This document shows, in pieces, positions 11,960 through 27,570 of a stretch of DNA of 64,000 bases. Position numbers and translations under genes: made by a program. Source of the DNA: Emydura subglobosa (lineage: Eukaryota; Chordata; Testudines; Chelidae); contig ML679961.1 in the NCBI GenBank assembly GCA_007922225.1, positions 6,555,702 to 6,619,701 of the forward strand, given 5' to 3'. The notes beneath the pieces are model-generated. The model was not told where the DNA came from. It did not search any database and was given only the letters and a program-made list of their open reading frames with translations. Every line of letters starts with the position of its first letter. Position 1 is the first letter of the stretch.

Positions 11960-14700
11960 TGTCGTGGAGCACTATCCCAAGGACCCAACAGTCCGAAGTG
12001 ATCTTTGCCCATTCGGGATAGAAAGGCCTTAACCTGTTTAGGAAGGGGCGGGGCGGATCCAGGAGAGCAGTCGGGGCGCCACCCTCGGGCACACCACCAA
12101 AATTGTCTCCTTTGGTTTCCCGACCTCCTGGGGGGCCCCTGCTCGGGAGCTGAGGATAAGCTGAGGGGCTGATTTCTTCTTCTGAACCCCCTATTCCTAT
12201 AGGGTTGGAAAGGCCTGGGCAGAGGCCTTGGCTGCTGCTGCGCCTGGGGCCGTGAGTGACACCTGGAAAACTGGGGCGTGTAAAGGCCCAGAGAGCAAAG
12301 CGTGGCCTTGGAGTCCTTCAGACCATGCAGCTTCGCATCAGTTTGGTCCGAGAATAGGTCCGACCCATCAAAGTGAAGATCCTGAATAGCCTGCTGCACC
12401 TCCTGGGACAGGCCTGAGGCACCTTCTCATACAGATGACAGAGGCTATGACCCTGCCCGCCAAGTCAGCAGTGTCACAGGATGTCTGGAGCGCTGCCCTA
12501 CCTACCGCAGTTCCTTTCTCTACGACAGCGCTGAAGTCTGCAGCCTGATCCTGGGGCAGGGCCTCAGCGAACTGCCTGAGAGAGCGCCACAGGTTGAAAT
12601 ACTATCTGCCCAGGAGGGCCTGATGGTTGGCAATCCTGAACTGCAGGCTTGCCGTGGAATAAACCTTTCTCCCAAACAAGTCCAGCTTCTTACTGTCCTT
12701 GTTCTTGGGAGTGAACCCTGGCTGACCTTGCCTGACTCGCTGGTTAGCCGCGTCTACTACCAGCATTCCCAGAGCGGGAGGTGTGAACAAATACTCAAAC
12801 CCCTCAGCCGGGACCTAATATTTCTTCTCAACCACCTTTGACGTAGGGGCGAACAAAGAGGGGGTTTGCCACAGGGCCTTTACAATCTTAAGGACCCTTT
12901 CATGGACTGGGAGGGCCACTCGCGCTGGGGCAGCTGTCACCAGCACATTAAAGAGGCTATCTTCAGTCTCTTTTATCTCATTCACCTCCATCCCCAAGTT
13001 GGAGACCACCCTCTTAAGCTCTTGGTGCGCCCTGAAATCCTCCAATGGCGCTGAGTGGTCCCAGGAGACTGCCTTGTCAGGTGAGGAGGAAGAGGACTGC
13101 CGACGTAGAGCCTGCGAGTGCGCCCCCTCCTGGCGAAGGGTTGTACCCACTGAGGTTCCCTCCAGAGGGTCCGACTCCTCATCCAAGGAGTGGTGCCTAT
13201 GGGCCTTCTCCTGTGCCGGAGGCATGGACTGCACCCGCCCGCACCCACCTGGATACCCCATGGGGCCCAATAAGGTCATTGTTGCGGCCATTGTCCCTGG
13301 GGCCAACCCGGGGCTGACTGCGCCAGAGGCTATGACACTTTGTGGGGGCGTTGGCTCGCCTGACGACTGTCCGCCCCTGGGAGATCCCAAGCCATCGTCG
13401 TAGTCAGAGGCCCTGGACCAGCGGTGCCATGTTTGGCCTCAGTCCCGGGCACCCTTCTGTGCCAGAGACCACCCTCTCGATGTCTCTGACCTAGAGGACG
13501 ATGAGGACTGCCTCCGTCGCAGTGAGCAGTGCTGACGAGCAGGGATGCGCTCCAAAGGGCTAGAGGTACCGGAGCGTCATCTCGGTACTGATAATTTCTG
13601 GTGCCGCTTGCCTTGCGGCCCTGCAGACACCTTCGGTGATTGAGGTCAGCACCGCCCCAAACTCCTCGGTGCCGAGCCGGACTGTGGCGACCAGGTTCTG
13701 CGCCGCAACTCTGCGGTGCCAGGTCTTCCTCTGGCGACCAGGTTCCACGCCACGTTGGTGCGGGCGAACTCATCAGTGCCGGGTCCGACTGGGTTCTGCG
13801 CCATCTAGGTACAGGTAAACTCTTCGGTGCCGGGGATCTGGAACGGGAGCTGTACAAGTGCCGCCCGGCAGACCTTGACCAGTGCTGCCTCCGGTGCTGG
13901 GGAGCGACATCGGTGTTGAGAGGAAGACTCCACATCCCGTGGGCAAGTCGGCTCGATGACACCAACTTGGAGCGACTACTGGGGAGCGGCTCTGCTCTAC
14001 CTTCGGAGATCATCCGGCGGGAGATTTCCTCCCCGTACCAGGGATCTCCACCGCCATTCAGGGGGACCCAACGCTGGTTTCCCCAATGACACCAGCCCCT
14101 TCTCACTTGGCGGAGGTGGCGTAAGCAAGGCCAACAAGGCTCTTGCCGCCTGAAAAGCCTCCGGTGTCGATGGCGTTGGCAGGGGCACTCTCCCACTCCC
14201 AGGAGTCAGGGGAGGCTCCCTGACCACAGATGCAGGCACCGGAGAAGTCTCGACAGGCCAGGTCCGCTGCATCTCCATACTCAACCCTGCCCATACCATC
14301 AGCGCAGGGGAGTGTACACGCTCCGCTTCTTTCTCTTCGATGCTGGCGATGTTGTGCAGTGCCGAGTCTAGGGCGGTGCCGACGGTGCGCTCTGTGCCGA
14401 GGTCACGCTCGGTACCAAGGCAGAGCGGGTCGCCTCGGATGCCGGGCAGAGTGCTGCCTCCATCAGTAGGGCTTTCAACCAAATTTATCAGTGCTTTTGA
14501 GTCCTCGGTTTGGAAGCCCTGCAGATCTTGCACTTCTCTTTTCTGTGGGCTTCCCCCAAGCACTTAAGGCAGCAGTTGTGGGGGTCGCTGAGTGGGAAGG
14601 CCTTCCTGCAGGAGGCGTACGGGCTTGCCCGGCAACCGGGGCATGGCCCTGCTGCTCTAAGTCCCCACAGGGACTTGCCTTATCTCTAACTACTCTTAAC
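11960..14700 (-). pseudogene. DIRS gag-like protein remnant and RT N-terminal stub (element A)
   Basis: Near 14530-14600 the translation has HNCCLKCLGEAHRKEKCKIC, a Cys/His-rich motif at the gag N-terminus. Later segments have SSSSPDKAVSWDHSAPL (about 13100), VVDAANQRVRQGQPGFTPKN and DLFGRKVYSTASLQFRIANH (12600-12790). The left end carries the RT lead-in RLRPFYPEWAKITSDCWVLG, then stops at the deletion near 11945-11962. Frames are broken in several places and CpG-rich. Confidence 0.75.
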
Positions 14701-14812
14701 AACACTTAACAACTACTTATTCTAAGTTAGCTTTATTTAGTTATCAAACAAGTCCAAACAAGGGGAATAGTACTTGCTGAAAGCAAGGCTAGTTCCAGCA
14801 ACCATCATGGAT

Positions 14813-15001
14813 GGAAAGAAGGGACTGAGAAGGCGTAGGGCCAGCAGCGCCTCATATACCACGGCATGTGCGCGGTGCTCCAGGGGGCGCTAGAGCCGGC
14901 CCTACGGGATCTGCTAAGGGGAAAAAAGTTCCGGGTAACCGTGCATGGAGGCGTGCACACACCTATAGTGGAATGAACATGAGCAAGCACTCGTAGAAGA
15001 A
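14813..15001 (-). repeat. DIRS A 5' inverted terminal repeat
   Basis: The arm is the inverted partner of 10432-10620, with small differences. Its outer end is ATGAGCAAGCACTCGTAGAA. It is followed in the element by a 5' leader (about 14700-14812) before gag. Confidence 0.88.
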
Positions 15002-15226
15002 TGCAAGATTGTTCTAGTATACCAAAACAACAAAAAAATCTAGTATTTAGACACAAACGCAAACACTGTATAAATGTAAAGGCTGCTGAATTAAAATTAT
15101 TTACAAACATAAATGTTAAAATTCTAATAAATCAGAAGTGCATAGCACAAGGGCAATTCTTCATAGTATAGAATGTAATATCTTAAAAAAGCTCAATGCA
15201 TCTGCAGCACATACATTTGCTGTTCA

Positions 15227-15397
<171 letters not shown>

Positions 15398-16972
15398 CTA
15401 ATTTATTGAAAAGAAAACAAAGCAACAATGTATCTTTTGCATGACATGGATAGTGAAAATAAGGTACCTTCATACTTGTATTATCTACCTGTAAATTAAC
15501 AAAACCTTGGTTTTCCTAATATTTGAATTTAAGTGCGTTTTAAAATGGTTTCCAAGATACTACTACTTCAAATGTCCCACTCTCTACGGCTTGGTCTACA
15601 CTTAAAACTTATACTGGCACAGCTATGTGAAAAAAAACCCACCGCAGCAACATAGCTAAGTTGACGAAATCCCCAACGTAGACACAGCTATGCTGACAAA
15701 AGAGGGCTTCTGTCAACACAGTTCATGTTGTCCAGGGAGGTGGTGGTCTTACACAGGCAAAAAAAATTCTATCAGTATATGCTGCTTCTATAGCAGGGGA
15801 CTATGCCAGAATAGGCTCTGCAGACACAGCCTAAAATGTCTCACATGGAAATGTCAAACTACTGTAAATACAGACGATTATTTTTACTTTTAACAATTTA
15901 CAAAAATATTTCCAACCGTTTTAAGTATGATTTATTTCAAAGCTAAACAAATAAAACTTGGTTATCACCAAGTAACATTGATACTAGGAAAAATATTTTT
16001 CTACATACAACACAAACTCCATCTTAGCTGTGCAAAACTGTCTTCTGAATTTCAACAATTTAAGTCAGTGTCATTTATTAGTAGTTCACTGCACTCTCAT
16101 TTTCAGTGAAAAAGTAACTGTTTATACTTTTTCCTCCTAAACTCACCAGTGTTCCCCAAATGCTTAAACTGCTTTCTCCAGAGTCTGCTAAAATTGGCCT
16201 CAGATTCTTGTATACTCATTCTGACCAAGATCCAGGAAAGCATCCCTATTTGGGAAAGCAAAACTTAAAAAATGCTTTCCTTGGTAGCAATGTTCTTAAG
16301 CATGTGCTTAAGTTCTTTCCTGAGTATTAAACTATCTGTAAATGTTCAAACCTATGCATGGAGCTTTCCTGGTCAGCAACAAAAGGAGAAAGGGGTCACC
16401 TGCATCTCTGACAGTTTTTCTTCCTCACCGCCTAGCTGGAATTCTGCAGCTCCCAGGTAGAGTTCAGGTATTTGTTTTAATGTACGAACACTTAAATCTT
16501 TTGGGACCCAGTTACCAAACAGACCACCTCTCCCCCATTGTAATCAGCAGAGAGCAGAGCTACCAGGCCCTATATAATAGGATGGGCTGCTGTCAGAACA
16601 TTTTCAGTGCCATATCTCAGCTATGAGATGCTCTTCCCCCATCCATTAGGAATTGGACTGAAATGACCAACTCATTTCTCATAGGTCATAGTAGCCATCA
16701 GATGATCATGGCAATCAATCATTATTGTGCTGGATTTGAGCTGGCAAGCTACAGGGGAAAGACCCCAAATGCCACCCCTAATCCCCTGTGCCACCCAACA
16801 CCCTTTATATGCTACTTTTGAGAACATTCCTCATGAGTGTTTCACATTACACTTTTAAAGAAAGTAACTATAAAATTAACAGTGTTTAGCCAAAAGATGG
16901 TGTATGATTTGTTCTCCTTGATTTTGGTTAGTCTATTTTAAGAAGGATGAACAAATCACTCGGAAGACTTAC
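15398..16972 (-). other. SOS2 intron 16
   Basis: Contains one short DNA transposon (15587-15831). The remainder has no recognised feature. Confidence 0.75.
15587..15831. mobile_element. Short non-autonomous DNA transposon, hAT-like
   Basis: Terminal inverted repeats GGCTTGGTCTACA and CTGCAGACACAGCC belong to the group with C-A-G-G-G-C-T-T-G-T-C-T-A-C-A-C ends that recurs in this window. No coding capacity. Confidence 0.65.
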
Positions 16973-17135
16973 CTCAAATGTATGATCTAGTCTGTACACG
17001 GACACAGAATTCATCGCACTGACTATCTCCAACACACCATTGAAATTATTCAACTCTTGAAAAACCTGCAGGATTTCTATAATCCTACTTAACACAGCCA
17101 CTCGCTCCTCAAAATTCTCTGTTTCCACAATGCAC
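16973..17135 (-). CDS. SOS2: SOS2 exon 16 (CDC25 domain)
   Basis: The exon is 163 nt, phase 2 to 0, about residues 834-888. The acceptor is CTTGACTAG and the donor GAG|GTAAGT. The peptide starts [19 protein letters not shown] and includes [16 protein letters not shown], the conserved CDC25 block that packs under the catalytic hairpin. It ends VYRLDHTFE. Confidence 0.97.
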
Positions 17136-18853
<1,718 letters not shown>

Positions 18854-19073
18854 CTGTAGAGATCAGATTCTAGAAGCGTCAGCTGCCGAGCAATTTCTAT
18901 TGGGTGTAGTGTCATGAGGTCCATCTCAAACTGTCCAAGGTGGCAAATATGCCATTCAATTGGGGGAGGTTGGCTCTCAAAAGTAATGTTATGACTAATT
19001 CCATTTGCTTGAGCTTGTTTTTTTCTCTTGATAATTTTAGCAATGGATTCTACCCACTTCTTCATGGATTTGC
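18854..19073 (-). CDS. SOS2: SOS2 exon 14 (REM to CDC25), with a local coding change
   Basis: The exon is 220 nt, phase 1 to 2, about residues 721-794. The acceptor is GGTTTTACAG and the donor ACAG|GTAGAT. It starts [14 protein letters not shown], keeping the tryptophan that lies in the distal Ras site of SOS1, and ends [19 protein letters not shown]. Between them the usual HISRPGQFETFDLM reads [13 protein letters not shown]: Ser-Arg-Pro is replaced by Cys-His-Leu and Thr-Phe by a single Met, a net loss of one codon. The frame is kept. This is the main departure from the family in the window. Confidence 0.95.
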
Positions 19074-19446
19074 CTGTAAAACCACCATTTCAAACAATAA
19101 TTTTGTTAGAGGTATACTGCTTGTTAACTAGTACAATGATATGAAATAAAGTTAGCATTCAGTACTTTAGGAAAAGATTAACAGATTTGTATACATTCTA
19201 TAGAAAGACAGAAAATTAAAGTTCATGGACCAATATTTTTTTTTAAACAGTTTGTACACCCACCTACATTTGTGTTTGCAAATCAGGAAATTACATGCGC
19301 AAATAAGTTAGGTGTGCAGTTACCTATTTCCATATGCAAATATAGGCACAAAGAGTATACCTGATTCGTCCTTAACTTTAAGAGTCTGGCCCTACTTGTT
19401 CAAGTTTACAGTTTTCAGTTGTGTGATGACTTTACAGTATATTGTG

Positions 19447-19960
19447 TTAGTTCATTACAGACACGATGGGTGAGATAATATCTTTTATTGAGTCAGCTTT
19501 TGCTGGTGAGAGAGACAAGCTTTTAAGCTACACAGAGTTCTTCTTCAAGTCTGGAAAAGATACTCAGGTCTGATCTACACTAGGAAATCAGGTCAGTATA
19601 ACTATGCCACTCAGTGATATAAAAAAATCCATACAGACCCCTGAGCGACAGTTAAATTGACTTAATTTCTTAGTGTAGACAGTGCTAGGTTGACAGGGGA
19701 ATTCTCCTGTCAAGCTAGCTACCACCTCTCAGGGAGGTGGATTACCTTTGCCAAAGGGAGACCCTTCCTGTCAATGTAGGTAGCGTCTTCACTGAAGTGC
19801 TTTTACAGTGGTGTTGCTGCAGGGTTTTAAGTGCAGACAGGCCCTCACTGTCACAGCTAAATACAAGACTATTTAGCATAAGTAGTTAACACTTATTATA
19901 AGAGACCATTCAAGTTAAGTGACTGTTAACACTTCTGCAGCATAAAGGATTGAAAAATAA
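19447..19960 (+). repeat. Unnamed interspersed repeat, copy split by a transposon
   Basis: Left half 19447-19564 matches 32757-32864 and right half 19847-19960 matches 32865-32975, where the two are contiguous. The intervening 282 bp is a DNA transposon. Confidence 0.75.
19565..19846. mobile_element. Short hAT-like DNA transposon inside a repeat
   Basis: Ends CAGGTCTGATCTACACT and AGTGCAGACAGGCCCTC are imperfect inverted repeats. Comparison with the uninterrupted repeat copy at 32757-32990 defines the insertion. A target-site duplication is not clear. Confidence 0.75.
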
Positions 19961-21064
19961 ACATTTATAAATGTTTACTTTTGAACATTTTTAAGAATGT
20001 TTAATGAATGTACAGTACATAAAACGTGTCCTGGGACCCAGTGAGTCTTTACACTAGGGATTTCAAACCAAAATCCTTTCAAGGAACTGGACAAAAATAG
20101 TTCATCTTTAATCAGGAAAATCTTACACAGTGACTGTCAATCCAACAGGGGATCAACAAGTGTTTGGTAAGTTTGTAACTGACAATTGTACTACAGGATG
20201 GTTAATTTGGTAACCTAAAAGTGACGTCCAGCATTGCCAAGAAGTGATCTAGATTCAGTTGACATCAGTGTTACTCTCCAAGTGGACTGCAAAGGGAGTT
20301 TGCTCATGTCTTTAAGGAATGTTATCACACTGCTCAACAATAAACCCTACAGGAAGTAACATTAATTGAAGCTTCAGGGCATTATTGTTCAGCTCTCCTC
20401 TCCTGGAAGACCAATGGACCGGGATTGTAAAATGGGAAAGGATCAGTGTTCCAACCAGGAAGAAATTTACTTCTCACTAAGGAAAGATTTTTTTCTAAGA
20501 ACTGAAGGTGGGGAGGAGGCAAAATTTGATTTTAAAAAATAATAATTTAGATGGATAATATTGATGTTTCTTTTTAAACTTTTTTATTTTTTATCAATTT
20601 AAATTGTCATCAATGTGCAAAATTACAGGTTTTAAGTCTTTTTTTTATCATCAATTCAAATTTTTACAGTTTTGGGAAATTATGGGGGAGTCAGACAATT
20701 GTTTAACCACAGCAGACACTGAGATTCAAAGAGTTTTAGTTTTATAACCATTAAAACACAAATTGTCAATATCACATCAAAATGTATAAATATACAAATC
20801 AAACTAATATAATCTCAAGCAATATTTTTCTTGCCTATCTGTAAATGTCAATCATCATCAACCGAATATTTTTGTTGGTTTGTCTGTGTCCAGTGAAATG
20901 GACATTTACCAGTATTTGCCAATAAAAAACTAATCCTTCCAACCCTAAAGATGTTTTGAATTCTACAGAGACCATACAGGTTTCAGACAACTACAATCTT
21001 ACATATTTACAGCTAAATAAGCTTTGATGAATCAACACAGTAATGTCTGAAGTTATTTAGGCTT

Positions 21065-21196
21065 AGGACTCAATCTGGTTATGTTTATGCACTTGAGCTT
21101 TGACTTCAATTGGACTACTTACATGAGTAAACAGAACTGCTCATGTGAGTAAAGCTACTCATGTGTGTAAGAGTTAGCAGGACTAGACCCCCAGAA
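21065..21196. repeat. Partly palindromic interspersed repeat
   Basis: Has two inverted modules around CATGAGTAAACAG and CTCATGTGAGTAAAG. Similar sequences occur at 37576-37702, 56590-56675 and 61300-61425, suggesting a small fold-back transposon family. I do not know its name. Confidence 0.5.
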
Positions 21197-21203
21197 TGAA
21201 TTA

Positions 21204-24184
<2,981 letters not shown>

Positions 24185-24307
24185 CTGAGTTGTACTGGCT
24201 GGACGTATTCCTTGCGAAATCTTTTCAAGTCTGCGCTGATTGGCTGCTCTCCTTTCTCTATTGCCAACCTATCTGCTTCAGTGGGCTCAGGCTCTGGGAT
24301 TTCAAAC
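24185..24307 (-). CDS. SOS2: SOS2 exon 12 (REM domain)
   Basis: The exon is 123 nt, phase 2 to 2, about residues 645-686. The acceptor is TTGTTCATAG. The peptide starts [19 protein letters not shown] and ends KEYVQPVQL. The donor is CAG|GTTTGG, lacking the purine at intron position 3; phase to exon 13 requires this site. The terminal Arg codon, corresponding to the Leu-Arg pair that lines the allosteric Ras site in SOS1, is split across exons 12 and 13. Confidence 0.95.
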
Positions 24308-25573
24308 CTATGAACAAAAAAGCACAAAGCTGATATCCATCTTTTTGCTATATCAAACACACACACACAAAATGCTAAATGAACCAAGGTAAGAGGGCCC
24401 ATTCTTAGACATACTTTTAATGTATTTGTAAATAAAGAGAGCATTAATAGCGGATAAACCATTACTGAAGATGTAACACTACTATTGAACAAACCATTTT
24501 CTATAAAATCAATTAAGTAAAACTATTAAGATGGTTTCAGTACAGTGAAAACTCCTGAGCAACCTGTTAAGTTGCTTGTATGAAGGCTTTTGGAGCAGAC
24601 ACTATCACCATATACTGAATAAAAAAATAAAATAGCTGGCAGCTGGCCATGCTGCTATGATGCTCCCTCCTGGCCAAATGTAGCTACAAGTTGCCTGCTA
24701 CATGGGCCTTTATGGCCTAGCTCAGTCAGTACCTGATGCTTTTGAACCCGCCAACACAGTCTGTAATTGGTCAGTAGTAGAAGACAGGGCAAGGTGCAGG
24801 ACAGTAGTAGGGAGGGAGCAGGGCAAGATGGCGGCTGGTTTAGAAAGGTGCCGAGATACCCACTCAAGGCTATCTGAAAAGCCCCACCTTTGGCACACTG
24901 ATGAAAAGTTAAAGAATGCAGCAACACTCTTTTCAAATCTTATCATTGCACTGCTCTTCATCTGCTTCCTGACTGGCCTTCAAATGAAAGATCTTTGTTT
25001 TCTCTTCACGGTCCTATGAAATACAACACACATCTATACAACCCAATTCATCTCTTATCCTCTCTCTCTCTCTCCCCACTATTCCCACTTGGTCTTGTCA
25101 AGCTGTACCATTCATTTCAATTGGCCCCCCATTACCATCCGTGCCTCTCCATGAGAGAGAGGGATCCCTGCTGTTGCTCCTGGGGGAAAGAAGATGGCAG
25201 AACCAGTGCCTCTCTCTGGCAGGAGAGGGGTGCTCCAGGCCTCTGGCACTCCAAGATGGGTGGGTTGTTGGAGTGAAGCCACTGTGGGCCCATGTCATGG
25301 TTTGCCTATGATGCCAGATGGTCTTAATCCAGCCCTGCATGTGCCTAATTTTAATAATGGTCTTAAAATTAAGCATGCGAGTAAGTATCTACAGGATCAG
25401 GGCCTACAGTTTAGAAAACACTGAAATGTAATTCAAAATTTAAATACAATTTTAATGCACAAGAAAAAACTGGGCTTGTAACTTTTAGCTTCATGATTTT
25501 AAAAAAATATTTCAACCTTTCTATAAGTTTTAAAAACATTAGAAATTAGGTTTTGCCTAGTCCAAGAGATTAC

Positions 25574-25735
25574 GTGTATGTCTAGTCTAGGATAAAAGGC
25601 TTTTTTAAAAACCTGTGTTGTAGTGAGGGCAAATTGAATTTTAAGATGTTAGCTGGTCATGGTGCACGTTAAGCTCACCTCTGTACTAATGTACAGTTTA
25701 AAAGCCCCACCTTTCATCCAAGTCTAGATGTACCC
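25574..25735. mobile_element. Short DNA transposon
   Basis: Ends GTGTATGTCTAGTCTAGG and AAGTCTAGATGTACCCT are inverted-repeat-like. About 160 bp, no coding capacity. Confidence 0.5.
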
Positions 25736-25834
25736 TGTGATGACAGGAGAACTAATGAAACAACATTACAAGAGTCAAAAGTGTGAATGCTCATCAATGG
25801 AGAAGGAAAAAGACTTTTAGAAATATTGTTTATG

Positions 25835-26333
25835 GGCTTATCTATGTTAGACAAGTACATCGGTTTAACCAAATAAATTAAAAAAATATTCAATTAATGC
25901 AAGCTCCTAACGTAAATACATTTAAAAGTTTACTCTTTGCTTGTATTCATTTAGGATATGTCTATACAGCAGCTGGGAGGGTGATTCCAGGCAGGGGTAG
26001 CCCTGCTTGAGTTAGAGCTCTAAAAATAGCAGAGCAGCTTGGGCTAGCCACAAGCCCACCTGGACACATACTCGGGCGGCTAGTTGAGCCACGGCCTGTC
26101 TGCTGCAGGCAGGCTGCTATTTTTAGCATGCTGGCTTGAGCAGAGTTAGCAGGTGTCTGTCTACCCATGCTGGGAAGCATCCTCCCCCATCTGCTGTGTA
26201 GACACTCCACCCAAAGCTTGCACTTGTTACTGTGTTAAGGGTTTTTACATTAGGGGTTTGCACCAATTTAGTTACACAGATTTTAAATCCATCCAGTTAA
26301 GTCAGTGTACTTTTCTAATATAAACGTAGCCTT
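25835..26333. mobile_element. DNA transposon interrupted by a second one
   Basis: Outer ends GGGCTTATCTATGTTA and AATATAAACGTAGCC are inverted-repeat-like; the interior continues only across 25954-26212, which is a different element. Confidence 0.55.
25954..26212. mobile_element. Short DNA transposon nested in 25835-26333
   Basis: Starts GGATATGTCTATACAGCAG and ends CTGCTGTGTAGACACTCCAC, an imperfect inverted repeat. More GC-rich than its host element. Confidence 0.6.
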
Positions 26334-26655
26334 CAATTATTTGTATTTTTCTAGTATCCACATGTCCTACAGTCATTTGTATATTGTTTCTGTTAACATC
26401 TCTTTAACTTCAGTGACATTAACATTTTGGAAAAAAATAAACCTTTGTTAAAATTTCATTCCCTCTCTTCCCCTCCTTCCCTTTTTTAAAAAAATATTGT
26501 TTTAAGACAATTCATGACTTTTGGTTTTCCTATATATGGCATGATTAAATCAAGCCAAAATGAACTGCCACATTGCACTGCATATGCCAGAAAAAAGGGG
26601 CAGGTAATCTAAACTGAAATACTCCAATGTCTTCAGAAGGAATATTTGCTGTTTA

Positions 26656-26775
<120 letters not shown>

Positions 26776-27499
26776 TTATACAATGAGTTCAATTTTCATT
26801 AACTATAAAAAATTACATGTACAAATATAGAATCTATAATTAAGAATATGGTCATAAGAGAGAGAACAATACAATTATTAATACCAATTAAAAGTTTAAT
26901 GCTAATAAAGAATTACCTTCAAAAATCCTTTTCTTAGTAAGATTAAGTTACACCAAATTTCTTTACTGGTTTTTAAAAAACACTACATATAAAATCTATA
27001 TTAAAATAACATTCAGATTGCAAAGTTGCACACTCAAATATAAGAAATGCCTGTTTAGTTTAAGTGTCAAATTTCAACTCCTTGTTCCAAAGCATGGTGG
27101 CACTAGACCTTCTCAACAAAATGGTTGTAAGAACTTTTTAACAAGAGCAAAACATATTATTCCATAATGGTTAAACTTTTTTTGCTGACATTTTTACAAA
27201 AATAAAAAAGTCAGCCTGAGGCACACAGCACAAAAAATTTCTGCCTAAAATTTCAGCCAATTGGTTAGAATTGGGCAAAATTATAAGCAACTGAAAACAC
27301 GGTCTTATACCAGGAAGTGTCATGCAACCATAACTGACCTCATTCTCATAGAAAACCTGCACAACATCTTTGAGAGTGGGAGCTTAATTTGATAAGTTTG
27401 TTAGACACTAAAAGTCATAGTTTTAATAAAAACACTGGATTTATGGCTTATTACAACACACTATAACCCACTAACCTCCCTTCATCCTTGTCAGTGTAA

Positions 27500-27570
27500 A
27501 GTAGAAAGTGTGTCTCTCTCACCAATAGAAACTGGTCCAATAAAAGATATTGCACCTCACCTAACTAGTC
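27500..27570 (-). repeat. Unnamed interspersed repeat fragment, inverted
   Basis: Contains TCTCTCTCACCAATAGAAAC and CCAATAAAAGATATTGCACC, the complement of the family core seen at 32757. Confidence 0.6.

Larger units (their letters stand above)
10403..15001 (-). mobile_element. DIRS-type tyrosine-recombinase retroelement A, internally deleted
   Basis: A 4.6-kb GC-rich element in sense with SOS2. It has inverted terminal repeats (10403-10620 and 14813-15001), an internal complementary region (10650-10750) next to the 3' repeat, and in minus-strand order gag, a stub of RT, RNase H and a tyrosine recombinase. Those features together define the DIRS order. The 3' repeat extends about 29 bp further out than the 5' one, as in the original DIRS-1. 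The RT core and the RNase H/recombinase junction are deleted and the frames carry shifts, so the copy is not autonomous. No target-site duplication is seen, as expected for this group. Confidence 0.88.

Noticed and set aside
10429..15110. Many open frames on both strands here as host genes
   Set aside because: They fall inside DIRS element A and are explained by GC-rich gag, RNase H and recombinase remnants and their antisense shadows.
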